A stretch of 64,000 bases of DNA from Sphingomonas adhaesiva (GTDB taxonomy: Bacteria; Pseudomonadota; Alphaproteobacteria; Sphingomonadales; Sphingomonadaceae). The position numbers and the translations under genes are program-made. The notes under the pieces are model-generated. The model saw nothing but the letters and a program-made list of their open reading frames with translations, ran no database searches and was not told where the DNA came from. Numbering within the stretch: position 1 is the stretch's first letter; every line of letters starts with the position of its first letter. Shown here piece after piece: positions 26,152 through 35,295 of this stretch. The stretch spans positions 2,168,001-2,232,000 of the forward strand of contig NZ_JAQIJT010000002.1 of NCBI RefSeq assembly GCF_036946125.1, given 5' to 3'.

Positions 26152-27630
26152 TCACTTCACCCCCACGAACCTCCGCACCGCCCGCGCGAACTTCGCGCGG
26201 TTCGCCGCGCCCTCGTACACGCCGTGCGGCCCGTCGAAAATCTCCGCCGTCAGCCGCTCCGCCGGTATCCCCGCCTGGTCCAGCCCGTAGCGCGCCTCGT
26301 ACGCCGGCGTCGTCAGATCATAGACCCCCGCGGTCCAGAACAGCCGCAGTTTCGGGTCGGCGCGCATCGCCTCGGCCACCGGGCGTACCGCATCGATCGT
26401 CGGATCGTGCTTCCACTGCGCATTGGCGGTGAAGTTGACCGCATAATAGGTGTCGGTCGTCGGGAATTTCAGGTCCTGCGTCAGGTGCCGCCCGAACACC
26501 GGGTTCGGGATCGGCCCGACATCGGCGGGGTTGAACGGCTTGCCGTCCTTCTTCGCCCCCGTCGGCACCACCGCCAGCGCCGGATCGTCGAGCGCGCCGT
26601 CGCCCTCGCGATCCGCCGGCAGCGGCGCGGTGACGCGCACGTCGAGCAGCCCGGTGCGCTGCCCCTTGTCCTTCAACAGGTCGAACATCCACACGTTCTT
26701 CGGCACGCGCAGCCCCTTCGCCAGCACCAGCGCGGGGTCGATGCCGATCAGCGCCGCCACCCGCTGCGCGACGCCGTTCCGCTCCGCCTCCGTCATGCTG
26801 CCGCCGCGGATCAGCGCGCTGGCATAATCGGTCTGCGCGAAGGCGACCGCCGCGTCATAGACCTGCCGCACGCTCATCGCGCCGCGCGTCTCGGGCCGGT
26901 GGAACCAGCGCCCCGCCGCCATCGTCGGCAGCGCGGTGATATAGGGCAGGTCCGGCCCCGGCGTCCGCCCCACCAGCGCCACCAGCATCACCCCGTCGAA
27001 CCGCAGCGCCGCGGGGTCGCGCATCAGCAGCCCGGCGCGCACCGTGCCGTAGCTTTCCCCCATCACGTAGCGCGGCGACCCCTCGCGCCCGTGCACCTTC
27101 AGCCAATGCGCGATCGCCTGCCGGACGGAGCGGACGTCGGCCTCCGCATTGTAATATTGCGTCGCATCGACCCCCGGCAGCGCGCGGCTGACCCCGGTGC
27201 CGACGGGGTCGACGAAGACCAGATCCACCGCGTCCAGCACGCTGTCGGGATTGGCGACCAGCGGCGCGGTCGACGCCCCCGCCATCGTCCCCGCCGGCTC
27301 GTCGGCGCGGATCAGCGGCCCCAGCGCCCGGGTATTGAGCATCGCGGAGCCCGCGCCGGGGCCGCCGTTGAAGGCGAACAGCACCGGGCGGCGCCGCACG
27401 TCCTTCACCCCGTCGCGCAGATAGGCGGTGGTGACGATCGACGCGCCCGGGCGGTCGTCGTCGGCGGGGACGATATTGTCCTCCACCACCGCGGTATAGC
27501 GCACCGCCCGACCGTCGAAAATGCCCGCGTGACGCGTCGTCGCGCGCCGCTCGACCGGCGCGCGCTGCGCCGTCACCGGCGCTGCGGCGACCAGCGCGGT
27601 CATCAGCATCAGGGCGGGCGCTCGCGTCAT
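26152..27630 (-). CDS. S10-family serine carboxypeptidase-like protein (copy 2)
   Basis: Exported S10 peptidase of 492 residues with a signal peptide ending APVTAQ. It shows NGGPGAGS, GESYGT with Ser193, an Asp in TAGVYDLTTP, and a His motif reading GPHGVY where the other two copies have GGHMxY. The His is kept but the surround differs, so specificity may too. It starts at ATG 27630, 5 bp downstream of copy 3 on the same strand; the two are clearly one transcription unit. It converges on copy 1 through a palindromic element. Confidence 0.88.
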   Translation of the reverse strand: MTRAPALMLMTALVAAAPVTAQRAPVERRATTRHAGIFDGRAVRYTAVVEDNIVPADDDRPGASIVTTAYLRDGVKDVRRRPVLFAFNGGPGAGSAMLNTRALGPLIRADEPAGTMAGASTAPLVANPDSVLDAVDLVFVDPVGTGVSRALPGVDATQYYNAEADVRSVRQAIAHWLKVHGREGSPRYVMGESYGTVRAGLLMRDPAALRFDGVMLVALVGRTPGPDLPYITALPTMAAGRWFHRPETRGAMSVRQVYDAAVAFAQTDYASALIRGGSMTEAERNGVAQRVAALIGIDPALVLAKGLRVPKNVWMFDLLKDKGQRTGLLDVRVTAPLPADREGDGALDDPALAVVPTGAKKDGKPFNPADVGPIPNPVFGRHLTQDLKFPTTDTYYAVNFTANAQWKHDPTIDAVRPVAEAMRADPKLRLFWTAGVYDLTTPAYEARYGLDQAGIPAERLTAEIFDGPHGVYEGAANRAKFARAVRRFVGVK

Positions 27631-27635
27631 CGGTA

Positions 27636-29075
27636 TCACTCCCCGGCGGCGATGAGCGCCGCGACATCGTTGGACAAGGCACGCCGCGCGGGCGCGTCGC
27701 GGTACATCATGTGCCCGCCGCGGTAGCAGCGGAACGTCACCCGCGGCGCCAGATCGGCGGGCAGCCGCGCCACCCGCTCGCGGTTGGCGGCACAGCTGCT
27801 GTAGCTGTCGTACAGCCCCGTCGCGACCAGCACGCGCAGCGCGGGTGCGGCGCGCATCGCCTCCGCCGTTCCCGGCGGCGGCGGGCCCAGCCGCGGCGGC
27901 CCGTCCCCCGCCGCGGCGGCGCGGCGATACTCCGCCTGCACCTCCTGCGGCGTCATCGTCTTCGTCGCCCAGTTCCACCGCGCGCCCGCGCCATCCGGAA
28001 AGCTGCCGTCGGGGCTGAAGCCGGTGTCGCTCGGCTCCACGCCCCAATAGGGCAGGCTGGTGCGGTAGCCGAACGGGCCGCGCAGTTCGCGCACCATCGC
28101 CCCTTCGTCGACGACCGGCTCCGCGGTCAGCCGCATGTCATAGGCGTTGCGCGGCGGCCCGCCGGGGTTGGTCGCCTCCAGCCACGCGCGCGGGGTGAAG
28201 CGCAGCGTCCTCGCATCGATCGCGGCACGCGGCATCGCGGTCGATGCCGCCAGCCGCGCGATCACCGCCGCGCGCTCCGCCGCGGGCAGCGTCGCCGCAC
28301 GGTCGAGCGCGGGAGCATAGACGCGCCGCGCCCAATCCTCGACCGCGGCGTCGTCCTCGCCCGCCCCCTTGCCGATCGCGCGCACGGTCGCGGCCAGATC
28401 GACGACATGCAGCGCGTGCGCCAGCGCCGCCGGGGTCGCATCGGGCAACCCCAGCCCCCCCGACACCAGCACCAGCCCCGCCACCGGCGCGCCTGCCTGC
28501 GCGAGCAGATATGCGACCTGCCCCGCCCGTGCCGAGCCGAAGCTCTCGCCCATCAGATACGTCGGCGCATCGCCTGCGTCGTGGGTCACGCGCCACGCCC
28601 GCACGAACTCGGCAAAGGCGCGCGTATCCGCTATCGTCCCGTAGAAGGCCGGGGCTTCCTCCGCGCGTGCCAGCCGGCTGAACCCGCTCCCCACCATGTC
28701 GACGAAGACCAGATCGGCGTGCGTCAGCAGCGTCTCCGCATTGTCGACCATCCGCGCGCCCTCGATGCGTCGCGGCCCCGCGAATTCGAACTGCAACGTC
28801 GTCGACGGCGCCCCCGGCCCGCCGTTCCACACGAACATCACCGGCCGCCGCGGCGCCCCCGGCGCGCGCGGCCGCGAGTAGGCGACGTAGAACATGTGCG
28901 CGCGGGGCGTCCCCGTCTCCGCATCACGGATCGCGATGCGTCCCGCCTCCGCGCGATAGTCGAACGCGCGCGGGGCGAAGCGATGCGTGGTGACCACCGC
29001 GGGCTCCTCGAACGGCCCCTGCGCCCCCACCGGCCCCGCGATCAGCGCCGCCGCCAGCCATGCCCATCCGCGCAC
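27636..29075 (-). CDS. S10-family serine carboxypeptidase-like protein (copy 3)
   Basis: Exported S10 peptidase of 479 residues. A short signal peptide ends GPVGAQ. Catalytic motifs are NGGPGAPS, GESFGS (Ser178), the Asp in TGLYDSYSSC and GGHMMY. The start is GTG 29075 with GAGGGAGG upstream. It heads a two-gene unit with copy 2. Sequence differences between the three copies are large, so they look like old paralogues and not recent duplicates. Confidence 0.88.
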   Translation of the reverse strand: MRGWAWLAAALIAGPVGAQGPFEEPAVVTTHRFAPRAFDYRAEAGRIAIRDAETGTPRAHMFYVAYSRPRAPGAPRRPVMFVWNGGPGAPSTTLQFEFAGPRRIEGARMVDNAETLLTHADLVFVDMVGSGFSRLARAEEAPAFYGTIADTRAFAEFVRAWRVTHDAGDAPTYLMGESFGSARAGQVAYLLAQAGAPVAGLVLVSGGLGLPDATPAALAHALHVVDLAATVRAIGKGAGEDDAAVEDWARRVYAPALDRAATLPAAERAAVIARLAASTAMPRAAIDARTLRFTPRAWLEATNPGGPPRNAYDMRLTAEPVVDEGAMVRELRGPFGYRTSLPYWGVEPSDTGFSPDGSFPDGAGARWNWATKTMTPQEVQAEYRRAAAAGDGPPRLGPPPPGTAEAMRAAPALRVLVATGLYDSYSSCAANRERVARLPADLAPRVTFRCYRGGHMMYRDAPARRALSNDVAALIAAGE

Positions 29076-29189
29076 GTCCGCCTCCCTCGTCTCGCCCGGT
29101 CCGCAACGACCCCCGACCGCGACCTTCCCACACGCGATCCGCGAAAGTTATGCGCATATCGCGCCCCGCATCGCGCGCGCGCATAGCGA

Positions 29190-29927
29190 TCACGCGCCGG
29201 GCCATACGAAATCGTGCCGATCATCCCCCACGAACGCCCCGTTCGCATCGTAACGCCGCTCCACGATCGTCCCCCGCCCGGCGGCATCGACCAGCACCAG
29301 CGTGCTGCACCGCGTTCCGTAGACGGGATCGTCGACGAAGATCGCGACCGGATCGCCCCCCGCCGCCATAGGCGGCAACCGATCGCCCCACGCCTCCACC
29401 GGCGAGGAGCGATCGCGCAGCCCCTCGAACAGCACGTCCTCACCCGCGTCGGGCGTCTCCAGCCACGCTGCGATCAGCGACGCCAGCCGCCGCGTCTTGG
29501 GCCAGGGCGGGTCGAGCGGCCCGTTCGACATCGCATGCACCCCCGGTGCCAGCGCATGCGACGCGACCCGCGGCCGGTTGGTCAGGAACGTCGCCACCCC
29601 GCCGCGGATCGCGACCGCGTTGAACGGGTTCACCGCCGCCGCATCCCCCGCGGCGCCCGTCGCCAGATCGACCACCAGCGCCCCGCGCGATGCCTTCGCC
29701 GGGTCGGGGCCGCCGAACCCGCGCAGGTTCGTCAGCGCCGCGAAGCCGCCCGTCCGCGTCACCGCCAGCCACGTTCCCCCCGCGACCAGATCGCGCCCCG
29801 CGATCACCCCGCCCTCCGGCCAGGGGGCGAGCGGCGCGGTGGCGCGCGCGTGGAACTCGTCGCGGTTCGCCGCCACCACCAGCCGCCAGCGCGGATGCGC
29901 GCGCCACGCCAGCGCCAGCACGCACAT
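29190..29927 (-). CDS. NRDE (TANGO2-like) family protein
   Basis: Protein of 245 residues with the family-defining NRDE at residues 21-24 (VVAANRDEFHAR), followed by AGGTWLAVTRTGGFAALTNLR. This is the conserved N-terminal core of the NRDE/TANGO2 family, whose members resemble N-terminal-nucleophile hydrolases. Bacterial function is not settled, though haem handling has been proposed for TANGO2 relatives. The second residue is Cys, which would be exposed after Met removal as in that hydrolase class. It starts 4 bp after the upstream esterase gene on the same strand. Confidence 0.85.
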   Translation of the reverse strand: MCVLALAWRAHPRWRLVVAANRDEFHARATAPLAPWPEGGVIAGRDLVAGGTWLAVTRTGGFAALTNLRGFGGPDPAKASRGALVVDLATGAAGDAAAVNPFNAVAIRGGVATFLTNRPRVASHALAPGVHAMSNGPLDPPWPKTRRLASLIAAWLETPDAGEDVLFEGLRDRSSPVEAWGDRLPPMAAGGDPVAIFVDDPVYGTRCSTLVLVDAAGRGTIVERRYDANGAFVGDDRHDFVWPGA

Positions 29928-29931
29928 GACG

Positions 29932-30867
29932 CTATGTCAGCGCGCGCGCGAGCGCGGCGTTGCGATCCGCCCGCGCACGCTTCGCCACCGCCGCATCGGG
30001 CGAGGCGTCGAAGCCGTGGAACGCGCCGGGATACACCTGCAACTCGGTCGGCACCCCCGCCGCGATCAGCCGCCGCGCATAGTCGATATCCTCCTCCACG
30101 AAGAGGTCGAGTGCGCCGGTCATGATATAGGTCGGCGGCAGCCCCACGAGGTCCGTCGCCCGCGCCGCGGCGGCATAGGGCGAGACGTCCGCCCCGCCCG
30201 GCTCCTGCCCCAGCAGCGAGGCCCAGCCGAAGCGGTTGCTCCCGCGGTTCCAGATGAACTCGCCCGCCTGCGGGTGCGGCGCGCCGGTGCAGGTCCGGTC
30301 GTCGATCATCGGATAGACCAGATGCTGGAAGGCGAGGGCATATACCCCCCGATCGCGCGCCAGCAGCGCCAGCCCCGCCGCCAGCCCGCCGCCCGCGCTC
30401 TGCCCCAGCACCCCGATCCGCGCCGGGTCCACCCCCAGCCGCGCGGCGTTGGCGAAGGTCCAGGCGAGCCCGGCATAGCAATCCTCCAGCGGTCCCGGGT
30501 GTACCGTCTCCGGCGCCAGCCGATAGTCGACCGACACGATCGCGCACCCCAGTTCCTGCGCCATCGGCCGCAGGAAGAATTCCATCTCCGCCGCCGCGCC
30601 CAGCACATAGCCGCCGCCGTGGATATGATAGATGCACCCCACCGGCCCCCGCGCATCGCCCGGCAGGTAGACGTCCATCCCCACGTCCGGCGCCCCGTCG
30701 CGCCCGGGCACCTCCACCCGCTCGCGCGAGACGTCGGTCGGCGGCACCGGCGGCCGCGGAATCTCACGCCCGCGCGCCAGCGGCAGCAGGTCCGCGGTCA
30801 GCGTCATCGTCGGCCACGTCTCCAGCAGCGGCAGCAGTTCGGGGTCGACGAGGTGACGGCTGGTCAT
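29932..30867 (-). CDS. Alpha/beta hydrolase, hormone-sensitive-lipase-type esterase
   Basis: Esterase/lipase family protein of 311 residues. It has the oxyanion HGGG motif at residues 83-86 (IYHIHGGGYVLG), the nucleophile in GQSAGG (Ser156), and a C-terminal ELQVYPGAFHGFD segment with the catalytic His. No signal peptide is seen, so it is probably cytoplasmic and acts on small acyl esters. ATG 30867 is preceded by AGGAG. It is co-transcribed with the NRDE gene (4-bp gap). The physiological substrate is unknown. Confidence 0.88.
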   Translation of the reverse strand: MTSRHLVDPELLPLLETWPTMTLTADLLPLARGREIPRPPVPPTDVSRERVEVPGRDGAPDVGMDVYLPGDARGPVGCIYHIHGGGYVLGAAAEMEFFLRPMAQELGCAIVSVDYRLAPETVHPGPLEDCYAGLAWTFANAARLGVDPARIGVLGQSAGGGLAAGLALLARDRGVYALAFQHLVYPMIDDRTCTGAPHPQAGEFIWNRGSNRFGWASLLGQEPGGADVSPYAAAARATDLVGLPPTYIMTGALDLFVEEDIDYARRLIAAGVPTELQVYPGAFHGFDASPDAAVAKRARADRNAALARALT

Positions 30868-30890
30868 CGCTTTCTCTCCTGTCCAATTCC

Positions 30891-30984
30891 GTCATTCCCG
30901 CGGAGGCGGGAATCCAGATGCGCTGACCTGTGCGAAGGGTTCGCAACGACATCGGCTCTGGATCCCCGCCTTCGCGGGGATGAC
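30891..30984. repeat. REP-like palindromic pair (type B)
   Basis: Two inverted modules of the GTCATTCCCGCGGAGGCGGG / CCCCGCCTTCGCGGGGATGAC form flank a short central segment, with GAATCCAGA and TCTGGATCC pairing. It lies between the Lrp gene end and the esterase start, both leftward. There is no gene in it. Confidence 0.8.
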
Positions 30985-31014
30985 GACGTCGACGTATCCC
31001 GCGCTTCGCGTCAC

Positions 31015-31500
31015 TTACACCGCGCCATCGCGGATCGTCTCCATCGCGACGAAGGTGGACGTGCTGGCGACATGCGGCAACGACGAAATGCGCTCCCCCA
31101 GCACCGCACGGTAGCGGCGGATGTCCGGCGTGCGCACCTTCAGCAGATAGTCGAAGCTGCTGGCGATCATATGGCATTCCTCCACCTCCGGGATGCGCAG
31201 CACCGCGCGGCGGAAATCCTCCAGCGCCGCCTCGCGCGTGTCGGACAGCTTCACCTCGGCAAAGGCGACATGGTCCAGCCCCAGCCGCGCCGGATCGACG
31301 ATCGCGCGGAAGCCGAGGATGTACCCCTGATCGATCAGCCGCCGCAGCCGCACCTGGCACGGCGTCTTCGACAGCCCGACCCGGCGCGCCAGTTCCGCCA
31401 CCGACAAGCGCCCATCGGCGCGCAACGCATCGATGATCCGGCGGTCGAACGCGTCGATCGCACTGTCCGCGGGCGGTTTGGCGGCGATCCGGTCTGCCAT
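31015..31500 (-). CDS. Lrp/AsnC-family regulator, probable proline-utilisation regulator
   Basis: Regulator of 161 residues with an N-terminal helix-turn-helix (LSVAELARRVGLSKTPCQVRLRRL) and a RAM domain ending TFVAMETIRDGAV. The start is ATG 31500. It is divergent from putA across 82 bp. An Lrp-type activator divergent from putA is a well-known arrangement in alphaproteobacteria (PutR), so proline-dependent activation of putA is the likely role. Fittingly, the adjacent PutA lacks its own DNA-binding domain. The effector is inferred from context. Confidence 0.88.
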   Translation of the reverse strand: MADRIAAKPPADSAIDAFDRRIIDALRADGRLSVAELARRVGLSKTPCQVRLRRLIDQGYILGFRAIVDPARLGLDHVAFAEVKLSDTREAALEDFRRAVLRIPEVEECHMIASSFDYLLKVRTPDIRRYRAVLGERISSLPHVASTSTFVAMETIRDGAV

Positions 31501-31582
31501 ATGTCCTCGATCAGGTTCGTTCGGGTTGGTTCTGACGCATCTGTGGGCAAACCGCCAGCGCCGGATCTGCTATGCGGGCGGC

Positions 31583-34500
31583 ATGACCCAGCCGCCCTTC
31601 GCCGATTTCGCCCCCCCGGTTCGCACCCCCACCCCGCTGCGCCGCCGCATCACCTCCGCCTATCGCCGGCCGGAGCCGGCCTGCATCGCACCGTTGCTGG
31701 AGGAAGCGACGCTCGCCCCCGACCTGCGCGCCGCGGCGCAGGCGACCGCCGCCGCGCTCGTCACCGCGCTGCGCACCAAGCACAAGGGCACCGGGGTCGA
31801 GGGGCTGGTGCAGGAATATGCGCTGTCCAGCCAGGAGGGCGTGGCGCTGATGTGCCTGGCCGAGGCGCTGCTGCGCATCCCCGACCACGCCACCCGCGAC
31901 GCGCTGATCCGCGACAAGATCGCCGGCGGCGACTGGCGCGCGCATGTCGGCGACGGGCGCTCGCTGTTCGTCAACGCCGCGACCTGGGGCCTCGTCGTCA
32001 CCGGCAAGCTGACCGGCAGCGTCAACGACAGCGGGCTGGGCGCCGCGCTGACCCGGCTGATCGCGCGCGCGGGCGAGCCGGTGATCCGCCGCGGCGTCGA
32101 CATGGCGATGCGGATGATGGGCGAGCAGTTCGTCACCGGCGAGACGATCGCGGAGGCGCTGAAGCGCGCCCGCCCGCTCGAGGCGCGCGGCTTCCGCTAC
32201 AGCTACGACATGCTGGGCGAGGCGGCGACCACCGCCGCCGACGCCGACCGCTATTATCGCGACTACGAAAACGCGGTCGAGGCGATCGGCCGCGCGGCGA
32301 AGGGCAAGGGGCCGTACGAAGGCCCCGGCATCTCGATCAAGCTCTCCGCGCTCCACCCCCGCTACACCCGCGCGCAGGCCGGGCGCGTGATGGCGGAGCT
32401 GCTGCCGCGCGTGAAGGCGCTGGCGCTGATCGCGAGGCGCCACGACATCGGCCTCAACATCGATGCGGAGGAGGCCGACCGGCTGGAGCTGTCGCTCGAC
32501 CTGCTGGAGGCGCTCGCCACCGACCGCGATCTCGCCGGCTGGGACGGGCTGGGCTTCGTCGTGCAGGCCTATGGCAAGCGCTGTCCGTTCGTGATCGACT
32601 GGATCGTCGATCTCGCGCGCCGCGCGCGCCGCCGCATCATGGTCCGGCTGGTCAAGGGCGCCTATTGGGACGCCGAGATCAAGCGCGCGCAGGTCGACGG
32701 GCTCGCCGATTTCCCGGTCTACACCCGCAAGATCCATACCGATGTCGCCTATATCGCGTGCGCACGCCGCCTGCTGGCGGCGAAGGACGCGGTTTTCCCG
32801 CAGTTCGCCACCCACAATGCGCAGACATTGGCGACGATCTACCACCTCGCCGGCCCCGATTTCGCGACCGGCGACTATGAATTCCAGTGCCTCCACGGCA
32901 TGGGCGAGCCGCTGTACGACGAGGTCGTCGGGCGCGCGAAGCTGAACCGCCCCTGCCGCATCTACGCCCCCGTCGGCACGCATGAGACGTTGCTGGCGTA
33001 TCTGGTGCGCCGCCTGCTCGAAAACGGCGCCAATTCCTCCTTCGTCAACCGCATCGGCGATCCAGAGGTGCCCGTCGCCGAGCTGGTCGCCGACCCGGTC
33101 GAGACGGTGCGCGCGATGACCCACCCGGGGCAGAAGCACCCGCAGATCGCGCTCCCCCACGACCTGTACGGCGACCGCGCCAATTCCGACGGGCTCGATC
33201 TGTCCGACGAACGCACGCTGGCCGCGCTGTCGGAGGCGATGCGCGCCGCCGGGCCGTGGACGGCGGGCGATCGGGGTGCCCCGCGCGACGTCCCGAACCC
33301 CGCCGATCACCGCGATCTCGTCGGTACGGTGCGCGAGATGACGCCCCAGCAGGCCACCGACGCCGCGCGTCTGGCGCATGCCGCCGCCCCGCGCTGGGCC
33401 GCCGTGCCCGCGACCGAGCGCGCCGCGATCCTGGAGCGGGCCGCCGACGCGATGCAGGCGCGCATGCCCCAGCTCCTGGCGCTCATCGTGCGAGAGGCGG
33501 GCAAGTCCCTCCCCAACGCCATCGCCGAGGTACGCGAGGCGATCGACTTCCTGCGCTATTACGCGCAGCAGGCGCGCACGCATCTGGGTGCCGCGCAGCG
33601 TCCGTTGGGCGTCGTCACCTGCATCAGCCCATGGAATTTCCCGCTCGCCATCTTCACCGGACAGGTCGCCGCCGCGCTCGTCGCGGGCAATGCGGTGCTC
33701 GCCAAGCCCGCCGAGGAGACCCCGCTCGTCGCCGCGAAGGGCGTCGCCTTCCTCCACGAGGCGGGCGTCCCCGCCGACGCGCTCCAGCTGATCCCCGGCG
33801 ACGGCGCGATCGGTGCCGCGCTGGTCGCCGCGCCGGAGACGGCGGGGGTGATGTTCACCGGCTCGACCGAGGTCGCGCGGCTGATCCAGAAGCAACTCGC
33901 CACCCGCCTCTCCGCCGATGGCGCGCCGGTCCCGCTGATCGCGGAGACCGGCGGGCAGAATGCGATGATCGTCGACAGCTCCGCGCTGGCGGAGCAGGTC
34001 GTCGCCGACGTCATCGCCTCCGCCTTCGACAGCGCGGGGCAGCGCTGCTCCGCGCTGCGCGTCCTGTGCCTGCAGGAGGACATCGCCGACCGCACGCTGG
34101 CGATGGTGAAGGGCGCGCTCCACGAGCTGTCGATCGGCCGTACCGACCGCCTCGCCACCGACATCGGCCCCGTCATCTCCGCGGAGGCGAAGGCCGGTAT
34201 CGAGCGCCACATCGCCGCGATGCAGGCGGCCGGACACAAGGTGGAGCAGGCGCAGCTGGCCGGCGACGTCTCGCACGGCACCTTCGTCGCGCCGACCATC
34301 ATCGAGCTGGACGACATCGGCGCGCTGGAGCGGGAGGTCTTCGGCCCCGTGCTCCACGTCGTCCGCTTCCGCCGCGAGCACCTCGACCGGCTGATCGATC
34401 GCATCAACGCGACCGGCTACGGCCTCACCTTCGGGCTGCACACCCGGCTCGACGAGACGGTGGCGCACGTCGTCACGCGGGTGAAGGCGGGCAACCTCTA

Positions 34501-35167
34501 CATCAACCGCAACGTCATCGGCGCGGTCGTCGGGGTACAGCCGTTCGGCGGGCGCGGCCTGTCGGGGACGGGGCCGAAGGCGGGCGGTCCGCTGTACCTC
34601 GGCCGGCTGGTGACGGGCGCGCCCATGCCCCCCGCGATCGCCTCCACCCATGCCGACGCCGCCGCGCGCGACCTCGCCCGCTGGCTGGAGGAAGCCGGCG
34701 ATGCCGCCGCCGCGGCACGCGCTCGCGAGACGATCGCCGCCTCGCTGCTGGGTGCGGAGGTCGAGCTCGCGGGGCCGGTCGGCGAGCGCAACCTCTATGC
34801 GATCCACCCGCGCGGCCGCATCCTCCTGCTGCCGACCACGCGCGACGGACTGATCGCGCAGCTGGTCGCGGCGCTGGCGGGCGGCAACGATGTCGTGATC
34901 GGCACCCCCGCGCTGCACTGCGACCTGCCCGCCACGGTGGCGCAGCGCGTGCGCTGGGCCGACGACTGGCGCACGGCGGGCCCCTATGCCGGCGCGCTGA
35001 TGGAAGGCGACGCGCTGCCCGCGCTGACCGCGCTCGCCGACCTGCCCGGCCCCATCGTCCTCCCGCAGACCGCGCCCTACCGGCTCGAATGGCTGGTCGA
35101 GGAAGTATCGACCTCGATCAACACCACCGCCGCCGGGGGCAACGCCAGCCTGATGGCGATGGTGTGA
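31583..35167 (+). CDS. putA: Bifunctional proline dehydrogenase / P5C dehydrogenase
   Basis: PutA (1194 residues) oxidises proline to glutamate in two steps. The FAD-dependent proline dehydrogenase barrel occupies roughly 130-460 (RLVKGAYWDAEIK, GMGEPLY). The NAD-dependent aldehyde dehydrogenase domain spans roughly 540-1000, with the ETGGQNAMI Glu near 788 and catalytic Cys near 822 in GQRCSALR. A C-terminal domain of about 190 residues follows, as in longer PutA classes. There is no ribbon-helix-helix domain at the N-terminus, so it cannot autoregulate as in enterics. ATG 31583 opens the conserved N-terminal region; its ribosome site is weak. Confidence 0.95.
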   Translation: MTQPPFADFAPPVRTPTPLRRRITSAYRRPEPACIAPLLEEATLAPDLRAAAQATAAALVTALRTKHKGTGVEGLVQEYALSSQEGVALMCLAEALLRIPDHATRDALIRDKIAGGDWRAHVGDGRSLFVNAATWGLVVTGKLTGSVNDSGLGAALTRLIARAGEPVIRRGVDMAMRMMGEQFVTGETIAEALKRARPLEARGFRYSYDMLGEAATTAADADRYYRDYENAVEAIGRAAKGKGPYEGPGISIKLSALHPRYTRAQAGRVMAELLPRVKALALIARRHDIGLNIDAEEADRLELSLDLLEALATDRDLAGWDGLGFVVQAYGKRCPFVIDWIVDLARRARRRIMVRLVKGAYWDAEIKRAQVDGLADFPVYTRKIHTDVAYIACARRLLAAKDAVFPQFATHNAQTLATIYHLAGPDFATGDYEFQCLHGMGEPLYDEVVGRAKLNRPCRIYAPVGTHETLLAYLVRRLLENGANSSFVNRIGDPEVPVAELVADPVETVRAMTHPGQKHPQIALPHDLYGDRANSDGLDLSDERTLAALSEAMRAAGPWTAGDRGAPRDVPNPADHRDLVGTVREMTPQQATDAARLAHAAAPRWAAVPATERAAILERAADAMQARMPQLLALIVREAGKSLPNAIAEVREAIDFLRYYAQQARTHLGAAQRPLGVVTCISPWNFPLAIFTGQVAAALVAGNAVLAKPAEETPLVAAKGVAFLHEAGVPADALQLIPGDGAIGAALVAAPETAGVMFTGSTEVARLIQKQLATRLSADGAPVPLIAETGGQNAMIVDSSALAEQVVADVIASAFDSAGQRCSALRVLCLQEDIADRTLAMVKGALHELSIGRTDRLATDIGPVISAEAKAGIERHIAAMQAAGHKVEQAQLAGDVSHGTFVAPTIIELDDIGALEREVFGPVLHVVRFRREHLDRLIDRINATGYGLTFGLHTRLDETVAHVVTRVKAGNLYINRNVIGAVVGVQPFGGRGLSGTGPKAGGPLYLGRLVTGAPMPPAIASTHADAAARDLARWLEEAGDAAAAARARETIAASLLGAEVELAGPVGERNLYAIHPRGRILLLPTTRDGLIAQLVAALAGGNDVVIGTPALHCDLPATVAQRVRWADDWRTAGPYAGALMEGDALPALTALADLPGPIVLPQTAPYRLEWLVEEVSTSINTTAAGGNASLMAMV

Positions 35168-35177
35168 TCTCTTTCTA

Positions 35178-35205
35178 AAGCCCCTCCCCTCAAGGGGAGG
35201 GGCTT
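35178..35205. terminator. Strong hairpin after putA
   Basis: A perfect 12-bp stem, AAGCCCCTCCCC and its complement, closes on a 4-base loop 11 bp after the putA stop. It is followed by a T-poor sequence, so it may act as a barrier or Rho-assisted terminator. A sister hairpin with the same core follows the MFS gene at 63283. Confidence 0.6.
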
Positions 35206-35295
35206 GGAAAGCCACCCCCCTTTACGCCCGTTCAGCGCACTCCTAAGCTCCTGCATCTACGGGCCGACCGAGCCCGCATCCTCGGGAGGGCCACC

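Noticed and set aside
31511..35215. Antisense open frame over putA, over 1200 codons
   Set aside because: PutA motifs are unambiguous on the plus strand; the antisense product shows only compositional bias.
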